DNA from: Anticarsia gemmatalis
Taxonomy: Eukaryota; Arthropoda; Insecta; Lepidoptera; Erebidae
Reading direction: 5' to 3'
Assembly (NCBI RefSeq): GCF_050436995.1
Contig: NC_134745.1
Span: 620,001 to 684,000, forward strand
Length of the DNA: 64,000 nucleotides
The position numbers were made by a program, and so were the translations under genes. The notes under the pieces were generated by a model. The model saw only the letters and a list, made by a program, of their open reading frames with translations. It was not told the origin of the DNA and searched no databases. Positions 24,701 to 32,735 of this stretch are shown here, one piece after another. The stretch's first letter is position 1; every line of letters begins with the position of its first letter.

Positions 24701-27700
24701 AGTGGGCTAAAAATCATGTTATTAGTTTGTTACTATATAATTAAAGTAGTTTCTTGAGAGGGATAAGTAAACATTTATATAATGTTGGTATACATACTTT
24801 TTACGTGCTAAATCAATAAAAAGTCCTGTTATATGTGTGTGTCCTGTGTATATTTTGGTTATTACTTTCATATTGTTGGTTTTTTGAGCGACACAAAGTG
24901 CTAGTGCAAAGTGCAAGTGGAACTCGCGGGCGCGGTGGCGGTCGCGAGCGCGGGGACGTGGCGATTTGTGTTCACGTTGGCCGCCAGGCGGGCGTTTGGC
25001 TCAAACTGGCTCAAACTGGTTGAACTTACTTGACGTCGCGAGTGAATCGCGCCCGCCACCGCTAGTTCGACGTGAACACACGAACATCTTCACGCGTTTG
25101 ATATTGCCGCGAGCGCGCCTAACCCGCCTAACGCGTACGGTTTGTACGTGAACACTTGGGAACTACGCCATATGTTTGATATTTCGTAAACGCGCCCGCC
25201 ACCGCGCCCGCGAGTCAACGTGAATGGCACAAAATGTAAATTTGATTCCAGTCCAAACTTAGATGATAAAAAAAATCTAACCAAGTTTATAATCTAACCA
25301 TATTTATCGTAATTAATAAGAATGTATTGTTTTGCTGCAGGGTGACGGCGGCTACGAGGAGGCGACGATGAAGCAGCGCGGAGACGGCACGTTAGTCCCG
25401 GCGCGGGACGGCACGGCCGAGCTGCTGCCCGACCTGGGCACCATGGTCATCAACGAGCCCGACGCGGACCTCGCCACCATGAAGCGTTAGCACACACTTA
25501 TAACTACCTAGGCTACCTATAGACTACCTACCCTACCTATAGATCCTAGAACCGAATGTTCGCGTGAACTCTTCCATAGAAATACAATTGCCACTGACCG
25601 TCTGATTGATCCTACAACAAATCTATTCCGCTAGAATAACCTTACTTTAGTAGAAGACAACTAGCTTTTATTAAAAAAATATGATAATAATTGCATTCAA
25701 ACTAACTGAACCTAATCCGCGAAGTACCTTAAGTCACACAATCACATCAAATTTTATCCTAAAAAGTTAAAATAAAATCAAAAAGTTATTGTTATAACGA
25801 AAAATGTCGTATATCTGTAGGTCACGACACCGACCCGATGGACACGAACAGGCCCAAGTACCGGCCGCTGTTCCTGGAGCACTTCGAGAAGAAGGAGGTG
25901 AACCACCTCAACATCGGCGCCGCCACCAACGGCACGCTCACCTCGCACATCCGCCTGCCCGGGGATGATACTGTCAGGTAACAAATATTACATACACTAC
26001 TATACATTTTAACTGCCATAGCAGCTGTAAATACGAATGCTGTGGAATACAAATCTTGGGTCGGGCTAAAAGGGGTTCTTTTTAAGTTATTTGACTCCAG
26101 GAGTAACCCCCTCTTCGAAAGGAAAACTATGCCCGACAGTGGGACAGTATATACATACAAAAAATCACGCTTTCTCCCCAAAGGGGTAGGCAGAAACCAG
26201 AAAACACTGCCGGTACAATCCTTACAAATTTCCTTTGCTTCATTCACATCCATAAATCTTGTCATACATGACCGCTGGTTACGAGTACCTTTCTGTCATG
26301 CAAATGATGAGATCACTGATATGATCTGTGATCTAGGACAGTAATAGGTCATTCATTGTATTTATTTGAGTAAGCGGCTGTGAAAGAATCAAAATTTATT
26401 GAAATGTGTGTGCTGCTATTATTTAGTTCTTGTCTATAAACATGTTCGTTACTTGTTGTAGTGTGGAGGGGTCGGCGGAGGGCGAGTCGAACCCGTCCCT
26501 CGCGCTGCACCGTGCCTTCGTGGAGGAGGGCAACTTCGAATTCGTAAGTCAACTGCACGTCGTCACGCTACTGGCGCTCGCCGGTACACGCTCGCGTAAG
26601 ACTACCGGACAACCCGCATTATACATTTATTATATTATATATCTACCTCCTAGCTTCCCCTGTCATATTATGTACTAAATAAAGCGTTGCTTCCCTACTA
26701 AAAAGGAGGTAGTTGAGTGAGTTGAATTAAAAATGTGAGGTTTGCTGTGGCTTGTTGTCGCTAAGTTCTAGTGAAGCTGATCGTAAGTCTAGTAATCCTG
26801 GCGTAAAAAAAAATTGGTCCAAATTTAGTAACATGTTACTGCGCAGACGTTATGGTCCTTGACTATGTCTATTATATTTGTTTAACGCTTTTTGCGGTAG
26901 CTTGTTGCTATATTATACATATACTTAATTAATCTATGCGTTCATAAACTTAACAATACGTTTATGACGAACTATGTCTTTGTAAATATTCAGTGAGCTC
27001 GTTGCAATACAGCGCTTGTATGTATTAGGCGTGCATGTGTATATGTATAACTATATGTATACAATAATATAACGCTTACCTCTTGAGGGTGTCCGGTAAA
27101 TAAACGAAACTGATGAATGTTATTGTAACTTTTGTTGAAGGTGAATGGAGCGTAGTTTACCGTTGAATTTAACAATGTGTGTAAAACTATAAGGCATGTT
27201 ATTTTATGATTGTTTTGATTTACTGATTATATTGTACAAATAAATTTGAAGCTCTATATTTCTTGAAGTTAAAATCTTTAAGTTTAAGCTAAACCATGAG
27301 GTTCGAATCCTTTAGTTGGGTATTAACTATGAGGTTCGAGTCCTTCTAACATGATTAGGAATTTTAATGATTATTTCCTATGCCTTAAGTGTAGTAAGAT
27401 AGCTATAGTCAAGTTAAACACTAAAGGCTCTTTCTGGTGACTTGAACAATGCTTTGAAAAAGCACTAATTTATTTGAAGAAGAATTTTCTGTTGATCGAC
27501 TTCGATTATAGAGTCATTAAGTAGTCATTAACTGCACGTTTGGCGCAGTGGTTTAAGCGGTCACCTCGCCGCAACAACCGTAGCGCCGCGTGTGGTGGGT
27601 TCGAATCCTACCCAGGACAAATCTTTGTGTGATGAGCACGAGTATTTGTTCTGAGCCTGGTTGTTAATTTATCTATATAAGTATATATTTAGAAGTATAT

Positions 27701-27986
27701 AAGTATGTTTATCAGTTATTTGGTTACCATAGTACAAGCTCTGCTTAGTTTGGAATCAAATGACCGTGTGTGAGTTGTCCATTAATATTTATTTATTATT
27801 ATTTATTATTATGTGTGTGTTGTGCAGCTGGCGTACCTGCCGGTGTCGGAGCTGGAGGCGCGCATGGCGCGGCTGGACGCGGAGATGGAGGCCGACATCG
27901 AGCAGCTGCGCGCGCGCTACACGCGCAAGCGCCAGCCCATCCTCGACGCCATACAGCTCAAGCGCAAGCGACAGCAGAACTTCTAG
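6727..27986 (+). CDS. hpo: Hippo serine/threonine kinase (MST1/2 homologue), 11 coding exons
   Basis: This is the upstream Ste20-family kinase of the Hippo pathway, which with its scaffold Salvador phosphorylates Warts to restrain growth. Exons are 6727-6752, 16565-16667, 17018-17176, 19577-19804, 20689-20897, 21307-21416, 21698-21813, 25341-25485, 25821-25977, 26462-26543 and 27828-27986. All junctions have GT/AG and compatible phase; the sum is 1494 nt, or 497 residues plus stop, close to the 487-491 of mammalian MST1/2. Visible landmarks: glycine loop GEGSYGSV at 34-41, catalytic Lys56, alpha-C Glu70, HRD Asp146, DFG Asp164, activation-loop Thr180 within NTVIGTPFWMAPE, linker Thr-Met motifs at 326, 351 and 363, and a SARAH domain from about 441 to 490 ending KRQQNF. 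No key residue is missing. The family assignment is very secure; the first exon is inferred from phase, length and donor fit. An in-frame upstream ATG at 6625 could add 34 residues. Confidence 0.93.
8820..9040 (+). repeat. lepidopteran repeat beginning ACTAGCTGACCCGCG
   Basis: It starts at CTAGCTGACCCGCGCAC and runs through CTTGCGTCACATAAGA, CCCCGTTTTTGTAACATTT, TATATAGCCTTCCTC and AGTAGTTCTTGAGATTAGCG to CAAACAAACAAA. The same order of blocks recurs at 34680-34886 (reverse) and 55680-55860. I recognise this as a dispersed family common in moth and butterfly introns. Confidence 0.85.
10664..10775 (-). repeat. RTE-type LINE 3'-end fragment (CCCACTGCTGGGC family)
   Basis: On the minus strand GAGGCTTGCCCAGCAGTGGG resembles the end of a lepidopteran RTE-like LINE ORF (…EA-x-AQQW). 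Related copies with GGCCTTGAGTC and a CTGxCCAAGTxC block occur at 35826-35932, and shorter pieces at 26095 and 32683. Confidence 0.65.
11553..11612 (-). repeat. CR1/Jockey-like LINE tail remnant
   Basis: AGGTCAAATTTTGACAATTA followed by GATAGTAATTACTGAATTTA and CCACTAGTCCCGAAAG is a degraded copy of the 3' tail seen beside the intact LINE at 21890-21950. Confidence 0.6.
12453..12665 (-). repeat. CR1/Jockey-like LINE tail remnant with fold-back
   Basis: AAATCAAAATCAT, GATAGTCGTTACAATAACT, CCACTAGCTCGAAATGGAGA and GAGAAGAGCTAGC match the 3' tail of the LINE at 21855-22080. Its end carries a perfect 13-bp inverted repeat, AACGACTATCATG at 12481-12493 and its complement at 12500-12512. Confidence 0.75.
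14832..14852. repeat. perfect 10-bp palindrome with 1-nt centre
   Basis: AGAATGCACT at 14832-14841 and AGTGCATTCT at 14843-14852 are exact reverse complements around a single C. No function is suggested by the surroundings. Confidence 0.6.
16565..16667 (+). CDS. hpo: hpo coding exon 2 (N-terminal kinase lobe, glycine loop)
   Basis: It encodes residues 10-43 after completing Gly9, with ELKKLSEESLTRQPEEVFD followed by LGEGSYGSVYK, both diagnostic for MST/Hippo. A long pyrimidine run ending CTCTTCCAG is the acceptor. The donor AAG|GTTCGT is weak at +3 and +4. Third codon positions are more AT-rich than in the other kinase exons. An in-frame ATG at 16518 lies in the acceptor's pyrimidine tract and is not favoured as the start. 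Confidence 0.93.
17018..17176 (+). CDS. hpo: hpo coding exon 3 (catalytic Lys, alpha-C helix)
   Basis: It encodes residues 44-96 from ALHKESGQ to NTDLW, with the ATP-contacting Lys in AIKQVPV and the alpha-C Glu in IIKEISIMQQCDSP. The acceptor is CTTCCAG and the donor TGG|GTGAGT; both junctions are phase 0. Confidence 0.97.
18230..18420. other. CpG-rich island inside hpo intron 3
   Basis: This stretch is rich in CGCG and CCGCGGCGCGGCGGCGCG in an otherwise AT-rich intron. It could be an internal promoter or enhancer, or a mobile-element remnant. An ORF of 98 codons across it has no recognisable domain and looks incidental to the composition. Confidence 0.4.
19577..19804 (+). CDS. hpo: hpo coding exon 4 (hinge, catalytic loop, DFG)
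   Basis: It encodes residues 97-172 from IVMEYCGAGSVSDIM to GVAGQLT. It contains the catalytic HRDIKAGN and DFG motifs. The acceptor is TTCCTTCCAG and the donor ACT|GTGAGT, both in phase 0. Codon usage is strongly GC-ending in contrast to the AT-rich flanking introns. Confidence 0.97.
19926..20165 (+). mobile_element. tRNA-derived SINE copy in hpo intron 4
   Basis: The pol III A box TGGCGCAGTGG at 19937-19947 and B box AGTTCGATTCC at 19992-20002 are both visible, followed by a tRNA-unrelated body. It differs in body from the other SINEs in the window, so it may be another subfamily. Confidence 0.75.
20408..20515 (-). repeat. dispersed repeat (GTACCAAGTGGCG family), hpo intron 4
   Basis: GAGACCAAAAAACGCC, GATCCTTACAAACTTCC and CATTCATCTCCATA match, in order, copies at 26158, 47733 and 52212. 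The last two are in the opposite orientation. I recognise this as a common lepidopteran interspersed repeat. Confidence 0.75.
20689..20897 (+). CDS. hpo: hpo coding exon 5 (activation loop and APE)
   Basis: It encodes DTMAKRNTVIGTPFWMAPE onward to PPPSF, then two bases of an Arg codon. Thr180 in RNTVIGTPF matches the activating threonine of MST2. The acceptor follows an A/T tract (TTTTTTAG), and the donor is TTTAG|GTGAGT in phase 2. Confidence 0.97.
21307..21416 (+). CDS. hpo: hpo coding exon 6 (C-terminal kinase lobe)
   Basis: It completes the Arg codon and encodes EPDQWSPEFIDFVSQCLVK through HEFI, plus one base of a Gly codon. The CLVKNPDERATA segment is the usual end of the kinase domain. 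The acceptor is GATTGCAG and the donor ATAG|GTAAAT. Confidence 0.96.
21698..21813 (+). CDS. hpo: hpo coding exon 7 (kinase tail, start of linker)
   Basis: It encodes the end of Gly279, then NAKHPSILSTMIADAREIRE and further linker to residue 317. The acceptor is TATGCAG and the donor GCG|GTAAAT, phase 0. The tail of an antisense LINE begins about 41 bp past this donor. Confidence 0.94.
21855..24717 (-). mobile_element. 5'-truncated non-LTR retrotransposon (CR1/Jockey-like) in hpo intron 7
   Basis: Read on the minus strand it has a truncated endonuclease end, an intact reverse transcriptase ORF, about 0.5 kb of 3' UTR and a tail of short repeats (GATTTT)n at 21855-21880, a hallmark of CR1-type LINEs. 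Remnants of the same tail occur at 11553, 12453, 50317 and 52900. Insertion is antisense to hpo. The 5' limit near 24717 is approximate, and no target duplication is obvious. Clade is uncertain among CR1, Jockey and Daphne-like groups. Confidence 0.85.
22385..24673 (-). CDS. LINE ORF2 fragment: reverse transcriptase (endonuclease domain lost)
   Basis: A 762-codon open frame copies element RNA into DNA in intact relatives. Only the last part of the AP-like endonuclease is left (LTSDHCGQ at about 19-26). The reverse transcriptase follows: FRPISILPAVSKIFEKV near 328, GFTKGRSTIDAG near 364, DLSKAFD at 398-404, GVPQGSILGP near 454, the catalytic FADDTS at 486-491, and SDKTKC downstream. The C-terminus has HNYNTRNR and a SFVGLGIRFFNKLP block typical of these LINEs. 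No stop or frameshift interrupts it, which suggests a young insertion. Without the endonuclease it should not mobilise itself. The first Met is only the first available one after truncation. Confidence 0.93.
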   Translation of the reverse strand: MDNIFCNCECLGREILSELTSDHCGQKAIFPVRVENRLKKITCRPITRDRLVLFNSEIASAMTKLDDTEEHPDNLYTSLFNIIESKFKTIFKEKTILDNNRKLKFCDWATAGIYKSRARLYELYSMKQFNFNPKFLEYVRNYSKIFKRTCVAAKSLHLSNKIKSSDNTIKTTWNIINNETGRAIQRENNFELKVNDTIITNNLEVAQTFNTFFADIPTATTSSLNSCPAKAECLLRNSVEECGSVFFFKHINSNDVVKAFRSLNSKKTPDLWGISVKLVESIILEIASHLALIFNRCVDAGVFPDLMKHSKVVPLFKKGSKSEPSNFRPISILPAVSKIFEKVILEQLESHFNSNQLFHGKQYGFTKGRSTIDAGISLVKHIYDAWETSQDAIGVFCDLSKAFDCVQHNTLLRKLNHYGIRDTALDLLASYLSNRIQRVDINGVRSSGSAVSLGVPQGSILGPFLFLVYINDLPFQVQDLCDIILFADDTSLIFKVDRSKSCFIDINSILEQVHNWFTCNNLLLNSDKTKCIRFTMPNARNLGTNIVVNGQTIDLVDSATFLGISLDSKLQWGTQIAHLSGRLSSAAYAIRKVRQFAGVDAARLVYFSYFHSVMSYGILLWGKAADIDVIFVLQKRAIRAIYSLGARDSLRELFGQIGILTVSSQYVLANLLYIKQNLGTFATNSDRHNYNTRNRHKLVGPHHRLHKVHNSFVGLGIRFFNKLPKHIMDLPLPKFKVAVKEHLVRKAYYRIDEYLNDNSSWD
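24922..25215. repeat. GC-rich palindromic element with 20-bp perfect inverted ends
   Basis: ACTCGCGGGCGCGGTGGCGG at 24922-24941 is exactly complementary to 25196-25215. Inside, the 15-mer CGCGCCCGCCACCGC occurs at 25048-25062 and 25191-25205, ACGTGAACAC at 25070-25079 and 25146-25155, and its complement at 24968-24977. GGCTCAAACT is repeated in tandem near 25000. It looks like a small non-autonomous fold-back or MITE-like unit; no coding sequence is seen. Confidence 0.75.
25341..25485 (+). CDS. hpo: hpo coding exon 8 (linker with Thr-Met motifs)
   Basis: It encodes residues 318-365 plus one base, including EEATMKQ, DLGTMVIN and LATMK. In MST/Hippo, phosphorylated Thr-Met motifs of the linker recruit the SLMAP/STRIPAK phosphatase; that role is known for the family and only inferred here. 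The donor AAGC|GTTAGC is weak, and reading through it reaches a TAG at 25488 after one more codon. Confidence 0.92.
25821..25977 (+). CDS. hpo: hpo coding exon 9 (linker)
   Basis: It completes Arg366 and encodes HDTDPMDTNRPKYRPLFLEH through LPGDDTV plus two bases. The RPKYRPLFLEHFEKKE block resembles the linker of insect Hippo. The acceptor is ATATCTGTAG and the donor AG|GTAACA, phase 2. Exon GC content is high. Confidence 0.93.
26095..26155 (+). repeat. RTE-type LINE 3'-end fragment in hpo intron 9
   Basis: CCCCTCTTCGAAAGGA and TGCCCGACAGTGGGACAGTA match the sense end of the CCCACTGCTGGGC family, here in the opposite orientation to the copies at 10664 and 35826. Confidence 0.6.
26158..26275 (-). 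repeat. dispersed repeat (GTACCAAGTGGCG family), hpo intron 9
   Basis: It shares the ordered blocks GGGTAGGCAGAAACCAGAAA, ATCCTTACAAATTTCC, CATTCACATCCATAAATC and CTTGTCATACA with the copies at 20408, 47733 and 52212. Confidence 0.75.
26462..26543 (+). CDS. hpo: hpo coding exon 10 (start of SARAH)
   Basis: It completes Ser418 and encodes VEGSAEGESNPSLALHRAFV then EEGNFEF, leading into the SARAH helix. The acceptor is ACTTGTTGTAG and the donor TTC|GTAAGT, phase 0. Confidence 0.94.
27296..27345. repeat. 33-bp-period repeat of a B-box-like motif
   Basis: ATGAGGTTCGAATCCTT at 27296-27312 recurs with one change at 27329-27345. The motif includes GGTTCGAATCC, the pol III B box, but no A box or tRNA fold is evident. 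Confidence 0.5.
27535..27776 (+). mobile_element. tRNA-derived SINE copy in hpo intron 10
   Basis: The A box TGGCGCAGTGG is at 27541-27551 and the B box GGTTCGAATCC at 27598-27608. The body carries TGATGAGCACGAGTATTTGT and ends TGGAATCAAATGACCGTGTG. The same body occurs at 62699-62950 and, reversed, at 57541-57715. It ends about 50 bp before the acceptor of the last hpo exon. Confidence 0.85.
27828..27986 (+). CDS. hpo: hpo coding exon 11 (SARAH domain, stop)
   Basis: It encodes LAYLPVSELEARMARLDAEM onward to RKRQQNF and a TAG stop at 27984-27986. This is the SARAH coiled coil that dimerises Hippo and binds Salvador and dRASSF. The match to the C-termini of MST1/2 (RQPILDA, RRQQNF) is unmistakable. 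The acceptor TTGTGCAG lies about 50 bp past the end of a SINE insertion. Confidence 0.97.
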   Translation: MAYLPVSELEARMARLDAEMEADIEQLRARYTRKRQPILDAIQLKRKRQQNF

Positions 27987-29389
27987 CGCCCGCGCCATAG
28001 CTCCTGCACCTGGCTGCGTCGCGCCGTCTACCGGCGGCCTGGCGAACTAGTTCACAACGACATCTATCTACACATAGTAACAACTCTATTGTTACGTTAT
28101 CTGTTGACAAGTGGAAGCCCTGTGCCATCTGTCGTCGAGTAGATATGACTGTTGGCTAATCTCTTGTAAAAGTTAGAAAGTTGAACAATTAATTAGTATT
28201 TTGAAATCTTAAATGAGAGTAATTGTTAAGTTCCAGAATGTTACTTATTTAATGATCATTTTGAATGTTAAATTTGTAATATTTTGGCACTTTACAAATG
28301 ATTGTTGCAACGATTATCATGAAATTATTCGTCGAAATGTTCCCCAAAAATTACGCGTTAGTGGCTGTCCGTATTGCTTTAGGAATGAATAAGTAAACGA
28401 AATGTGAGATTGTTAGAATTATGTAACAAATTGTAACATCGGTGTATGTACAATAATATGAGTGTGGCAGAGAATTAGATAGAAAAACGAATGAATAGAA
28501 GAGAGGTGTGAAATATCTTCTTTATCGTACAAATTGTACTAATAATGCGTCCACGATGTCATTAGTCATGTTGTTTTATTGCTAGGCGAACATAATACAC
28601 AGTAAAGTATTAACACTTAAGGCCCTTTGAAAACCACGTTAAATGTTAGTTACTTTAGCTCATGTTAAATTTATTGTATACAAGACTTTTTAAATTGTCC
28701 TAGTTGTACCAGTTTGTGCATGAAACATAATATCCAACAATATCATACAACTAATTTTATCCAGAGTGCAAACATTTTTGAATGACACTATAATTTTTAA
28801 ATAGGTATTTACCTTAACTAATACTTTACTGTGTTAAAATCGCCTTGCAATTTAACATTTAAAGTCATTTCATCAAAATCTTATCGCTCATTTGAACATA
28901 ATCAAATTAGGTGCTTTTCCTTAGCGATGGTGCCAAATAATTTCACATACGACTGTAGAGTAATGTTCCTAAACTCTCAAGCATTTTACATTAAATTTTA
29001 CATCAATTTGGCCTATTTTTGAAATTTTTCTCTTAAACTCTTTTCGGCCAAGTATCGTGCCATTTGATGAAATTTTGACGTCATGTGCTCACTGTTTTAA
29101 ACGATTTGGGAGATAGAAGTTATATTATTATACTGGCATTTAAAAGCTATTATTTTTACCATCTGAAAAGCCTTCGGTATTGCTTTTGGTGGCAATCAAA
29201 GATTTTAATATCTCACGGGGATTGTAAATGCGAATCGGCTTTTCATCTTAGTATGATTGTCGTTTTCGTATCTGACTGTTATTTCATTTGGACAGTAATT
29301 ATTAAGGCTTTAGGTTCAAACAAAATAGAAATCTATTGATGCCAAAAAAATATATAATTTCTGTTTCCCAAATCGCTGTGTCACAACGA

Positions 29390-29395
29390 AATAAA
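29390..29395 (+). terminator. candidate proximal polyadenylation signal for hpo
   Basis: AATAAA is followed within 60 bp by a T/G-rich run (TAGTGTAGCCTGTTAATA), the arrangement expected of a cleavage site. It would give a 1.4-kb 3' UTR. Confidence 0.45.
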
Positions 29396-29534
29396 TAATA
29401 AAGATAATGCGGGCGCAGTCGCGTCGTAGTATTAGTGTAGCCTGTTAATATAGATTGTTACGTAGTGTAGTGTGACTCGGACGTAAGGAGGCCTCGCGTC
29501 ACGTCACGAGGGGTCGCTGAGACATATCCCTGCG

Positions 29535-29557
29535 GCGACAGGTGGCGCCGCTGTCGC
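29535..29557 (+). other. GC-rich hairpin in probable hpo 3' UTR
   Basis: GCGACAG at 29535-29541 pairs with CTGTCGC at 29551-29557 around GTGGCGCCG. It sits in a local GC-rich patch (29410-29580) in an AT-rich region, just past the proximal polyadenylation signal. Confidence 0.4.
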
Positions 29558-32500
29558 GGGACATGTGGCGCCACACACCACGTGTGTTTTCTTTCTTTTA
29601 CAAAAAATCTTAAACAAAATGTTTTTTTTTTAAATGATCATGCAAGAGTACATTTCAGTTGTTTTAGCAGTTAATTTGAACTGTCAAGCAATTACATGCT
29701 TGGTCGTATTTTTTTTTAGAGGAACGACGTTTAATTGTTCAAGCGAATTAGAAAAGGTTATAAGAATATGGATCTCATCCGAAAAGGTATTTAAAACGGC
29801 CAAAGAATAAAACTTAAGTTTGGATTTCAAAAACTAGTATAAAATGAATCGTCACTATAATCTTTACTATATTCGCTATGAACATAACAATGTGTTTATT
29901 CCTTAGAATCAAAAAATAGTTGGTGTACTTTTAGACAGTCCATAAGTGAAGGTAATATGTATAAAATCCAAGTTTTGTACACCCTAAAAGAAAGAAAACA
30001 CAGCCGCCTTGTAGAATACTGTATTAAAAACGTCATGACAATATTATTTGTAGATATAACTAGCGAATGTAACAAATATCATTGAAACGTGAACATTAAG
30101 TTGTGTTTGGTGTATTCAGTTAACAACATGTCTGTCTGTATGTTCCTTAAGTTGTAGATCTCAGATTTATCTCGCATACTTGTATTATATGTACGTATAT
30201 ATTGTAATTAGATATTATTCACTCAATTTGTACATTTACGACTTTGTAGTGGGTTGTGAGATGAATTTAATGAAAATAATTATACAAATACATTATGAAT
30301 TTTTCAATAGATCGCTGTGTGGGCACGTGCTAAGTGTGGGCGTGTACGATCAATTTGCGTAGCTGTACATGATAATGATGCATTTGATATTTGATAGAAT
30401 GTAATAATTGAAGTTAATTATATCGAAGACCAAATGTGACGAACAAATTATCGACTGATATTTGATTTCATGAGCCAAGAGAAATGAATTCTAAGTCTTA
30501 CTTAGCACGTGTTCACATTTAGCTAATTATATCAAGTATACTATCAAGCGTTTTGGGTTCGGATCCCATATATTTTGTGTGTGCCGTCTGATTCAATAAG
30601 ATTCGTAGCGACTAAATCCTCTAAGGAAACTCACTTTATTCTCACGAGATTTTATGCATTTCTACATTGTAATAATGTAAAATAACTAGCAAATATTATT
30701 AATATAGCGTTAACGTGTGATTATTGAGCTGAAAAAATAGCGTTTTCATGTAAAAATGTCTCTTCTGCCATATATAGAGTATTTTGCGAACATCATCGAT
30801 TTATGAAATTAAAAAATACAAAATATTAGAAGTGCCATTAAATATATGAAGAAATCATAGTATTTTCGTACTCCAAGCAATAGTTATAAATTAGAAATGT
30901 ATATGTTTTCTGTAAAGAATCGGCGATATATTTTTTGTGCCATTGTCGTGATCAGGATGTGCTTAGAGTGATTGTATGGTAAATGTATTCGGGTGATGTG
31001 AGCTTTCAGACATATTGTTTCTACTATTTGATTGTGACGCACTGGAGCACTCATTTGTAAAGCAATTTTTTGATCAACTAAATGCTTATGACTTGTAATT
31101 CTTTCTGGGAAAATCCAGTGTTTTTTCGATAGTTAAAAGTAACACAACTTTTGCAAATATAAGGGCTTAAGAAATACAGAGAAACATGTATTTAAAGTAC
31201 TTTTACAAATGAGTGTTCATGCAATTTTTAGTGCAATATGTCGTTTTATGTAGAAATGATAATTTCGCTTTAAGTCTGAAAGCGGTCAAGCTTTTCGCAT
31301 CTTTTTGAAAATTGTAATAAAAGTTTACCACTATTTTGTAAAACATTTGCAATGGAAATTTTAAAACACATTATTTCAATAATTGGTAATACGAGTTGGC
31401 AAGTATTTTGTATACAACAAGAAGGTATTTTTGTTATTTTTACAATATGAATTAGAAATTTATTATTTTCTAGAATAATTTTATGTATTACAAATACTAT
31501 AAAGCTGTATTGATCGGGTTATTTAAGATTATTTTGTTAATCAACTTGCCGACTCATCAAAACAGCCGGCCTATAAATATTGGGATGAAAATTCGTCTAT
31601 ATGAAGTGTACAGGGTAAAATTATATGCATTAATGACTAAATTCGCTTACCGCAATGCTTCATTTATTCCGTTCTTTTATATTTATCGATTTTTACTCGG
31701 AAATTTGAAACAAAATATGTATCTAATCATACTAATTTTTGAAGAAGTTATTATATATTTAATTTTAAGTACTGTAACTACAAATTTAGGTTAGGTATAG
31801 GAGTGACAGAGATAGCGGATATATGTTTGTCTTTATTTACGAGACCATATAGCTATTGTTGACATTCGAGGGTAAACGGTATCTAATTGATGATGTTCAC
31901 AACGCTTTGTAGCGAATTTTTAGCTTGTTTGGTTCTTAAGTAAACTGTATTTGTCAAATCATGGTGACTTGTCACGATAATTAGAATATCGTGATATTTT
32001 TATTTCATGTAATTTTTCAATTGAGGCATTGGTGTTTTTGTTGTATACGTAAAGGAAAACTGGTATTTGTTTATGTTTAATTTTCGATATTTTTTAGTCT
32101 GGGTAATTTAGGATTAGACAAGACGAGTCGTAATTTATTTCTTTTTCATTTTACTAGCGACATCTATCGTCACGAATATTAAACTGTCACCCGCTGCAAG
32201 ATACAAAAGGTCACAAGTACAGTTTACTTTCAAACTAATTGGAACGTTGTGAACATTGCCAATAGGGTTCATAATCGAACAAACAAGTATAGTTGTTGCG
32301 GAGTTACGTTGAGCGTTCGTCCCTGGTTTGTTGTTGGACGGACACGGCGCTTCGGTACGTTGATCGTGTGTTTTTGTATAAAGATATTGGTTTAGCACTC
32401 TATTGTATGAAAACTTGTATTTATTTTATTGTTACTGAAGTGTTTCTCAAGTTTAAAACCCGTAAACAACACAGTTGGGGACATAATATCTAGCTATATT

Positions 32501-32682
32501 GCGCAACGAATGTATAAAGTGACTAGGAAGCGTAGCATATTGAGTGAAGCCGGGCAACGTCGCCCCATTTCATCTAACGTTGTTCGCGATACGTGTCGCA
32601 GGACAAAATTAGTATAGTGTATTCTTATCGTCCATGCAATACACGTCATAGTTAAAAAGATATGAGATTTAAATGTTAATCC

Positions 32683-32735
32683 TTTACTGTCCCACTGCTG
32701 AGCCACAGTCATTCTCTAAAGTGGGAAGCTTTGGA
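32683..32735 (-). repeat. short CCCACTGCTGGGC-family remnant
   Basis: TCCTTTACTGTCCCACTGCT is a short degraded piece of the family at 10664 and 35826. Confidence 0.4.

Noticed and set aside
22953..24710. Plus-strand ORFs of 60-137 codons opposite the LINE reverse transcriptase
   Set aside because: Antisense shadows of an intact, domain-bearing frame.
25778..26265. Minus-strand ORFs over hpo exon 9 and the neighbouring intron repeat, up to 147 codons
   Set aside because: One is a shadow of exon 9 and the longer one runs through a dispersed repeat.
27760..28050. Other-frame and minus-strand ORFs over hpo exon 11
   Set aside because: They arise from the GC-rich SARAH exon; the true frame gives the conserved RKRQQNF end.
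31483..31794. 103-codon ORF in the probable hpo 3' UTR
   Set aside because: AT-driven, hydrophobic/Tyr-rich translation without motif or exon signals.
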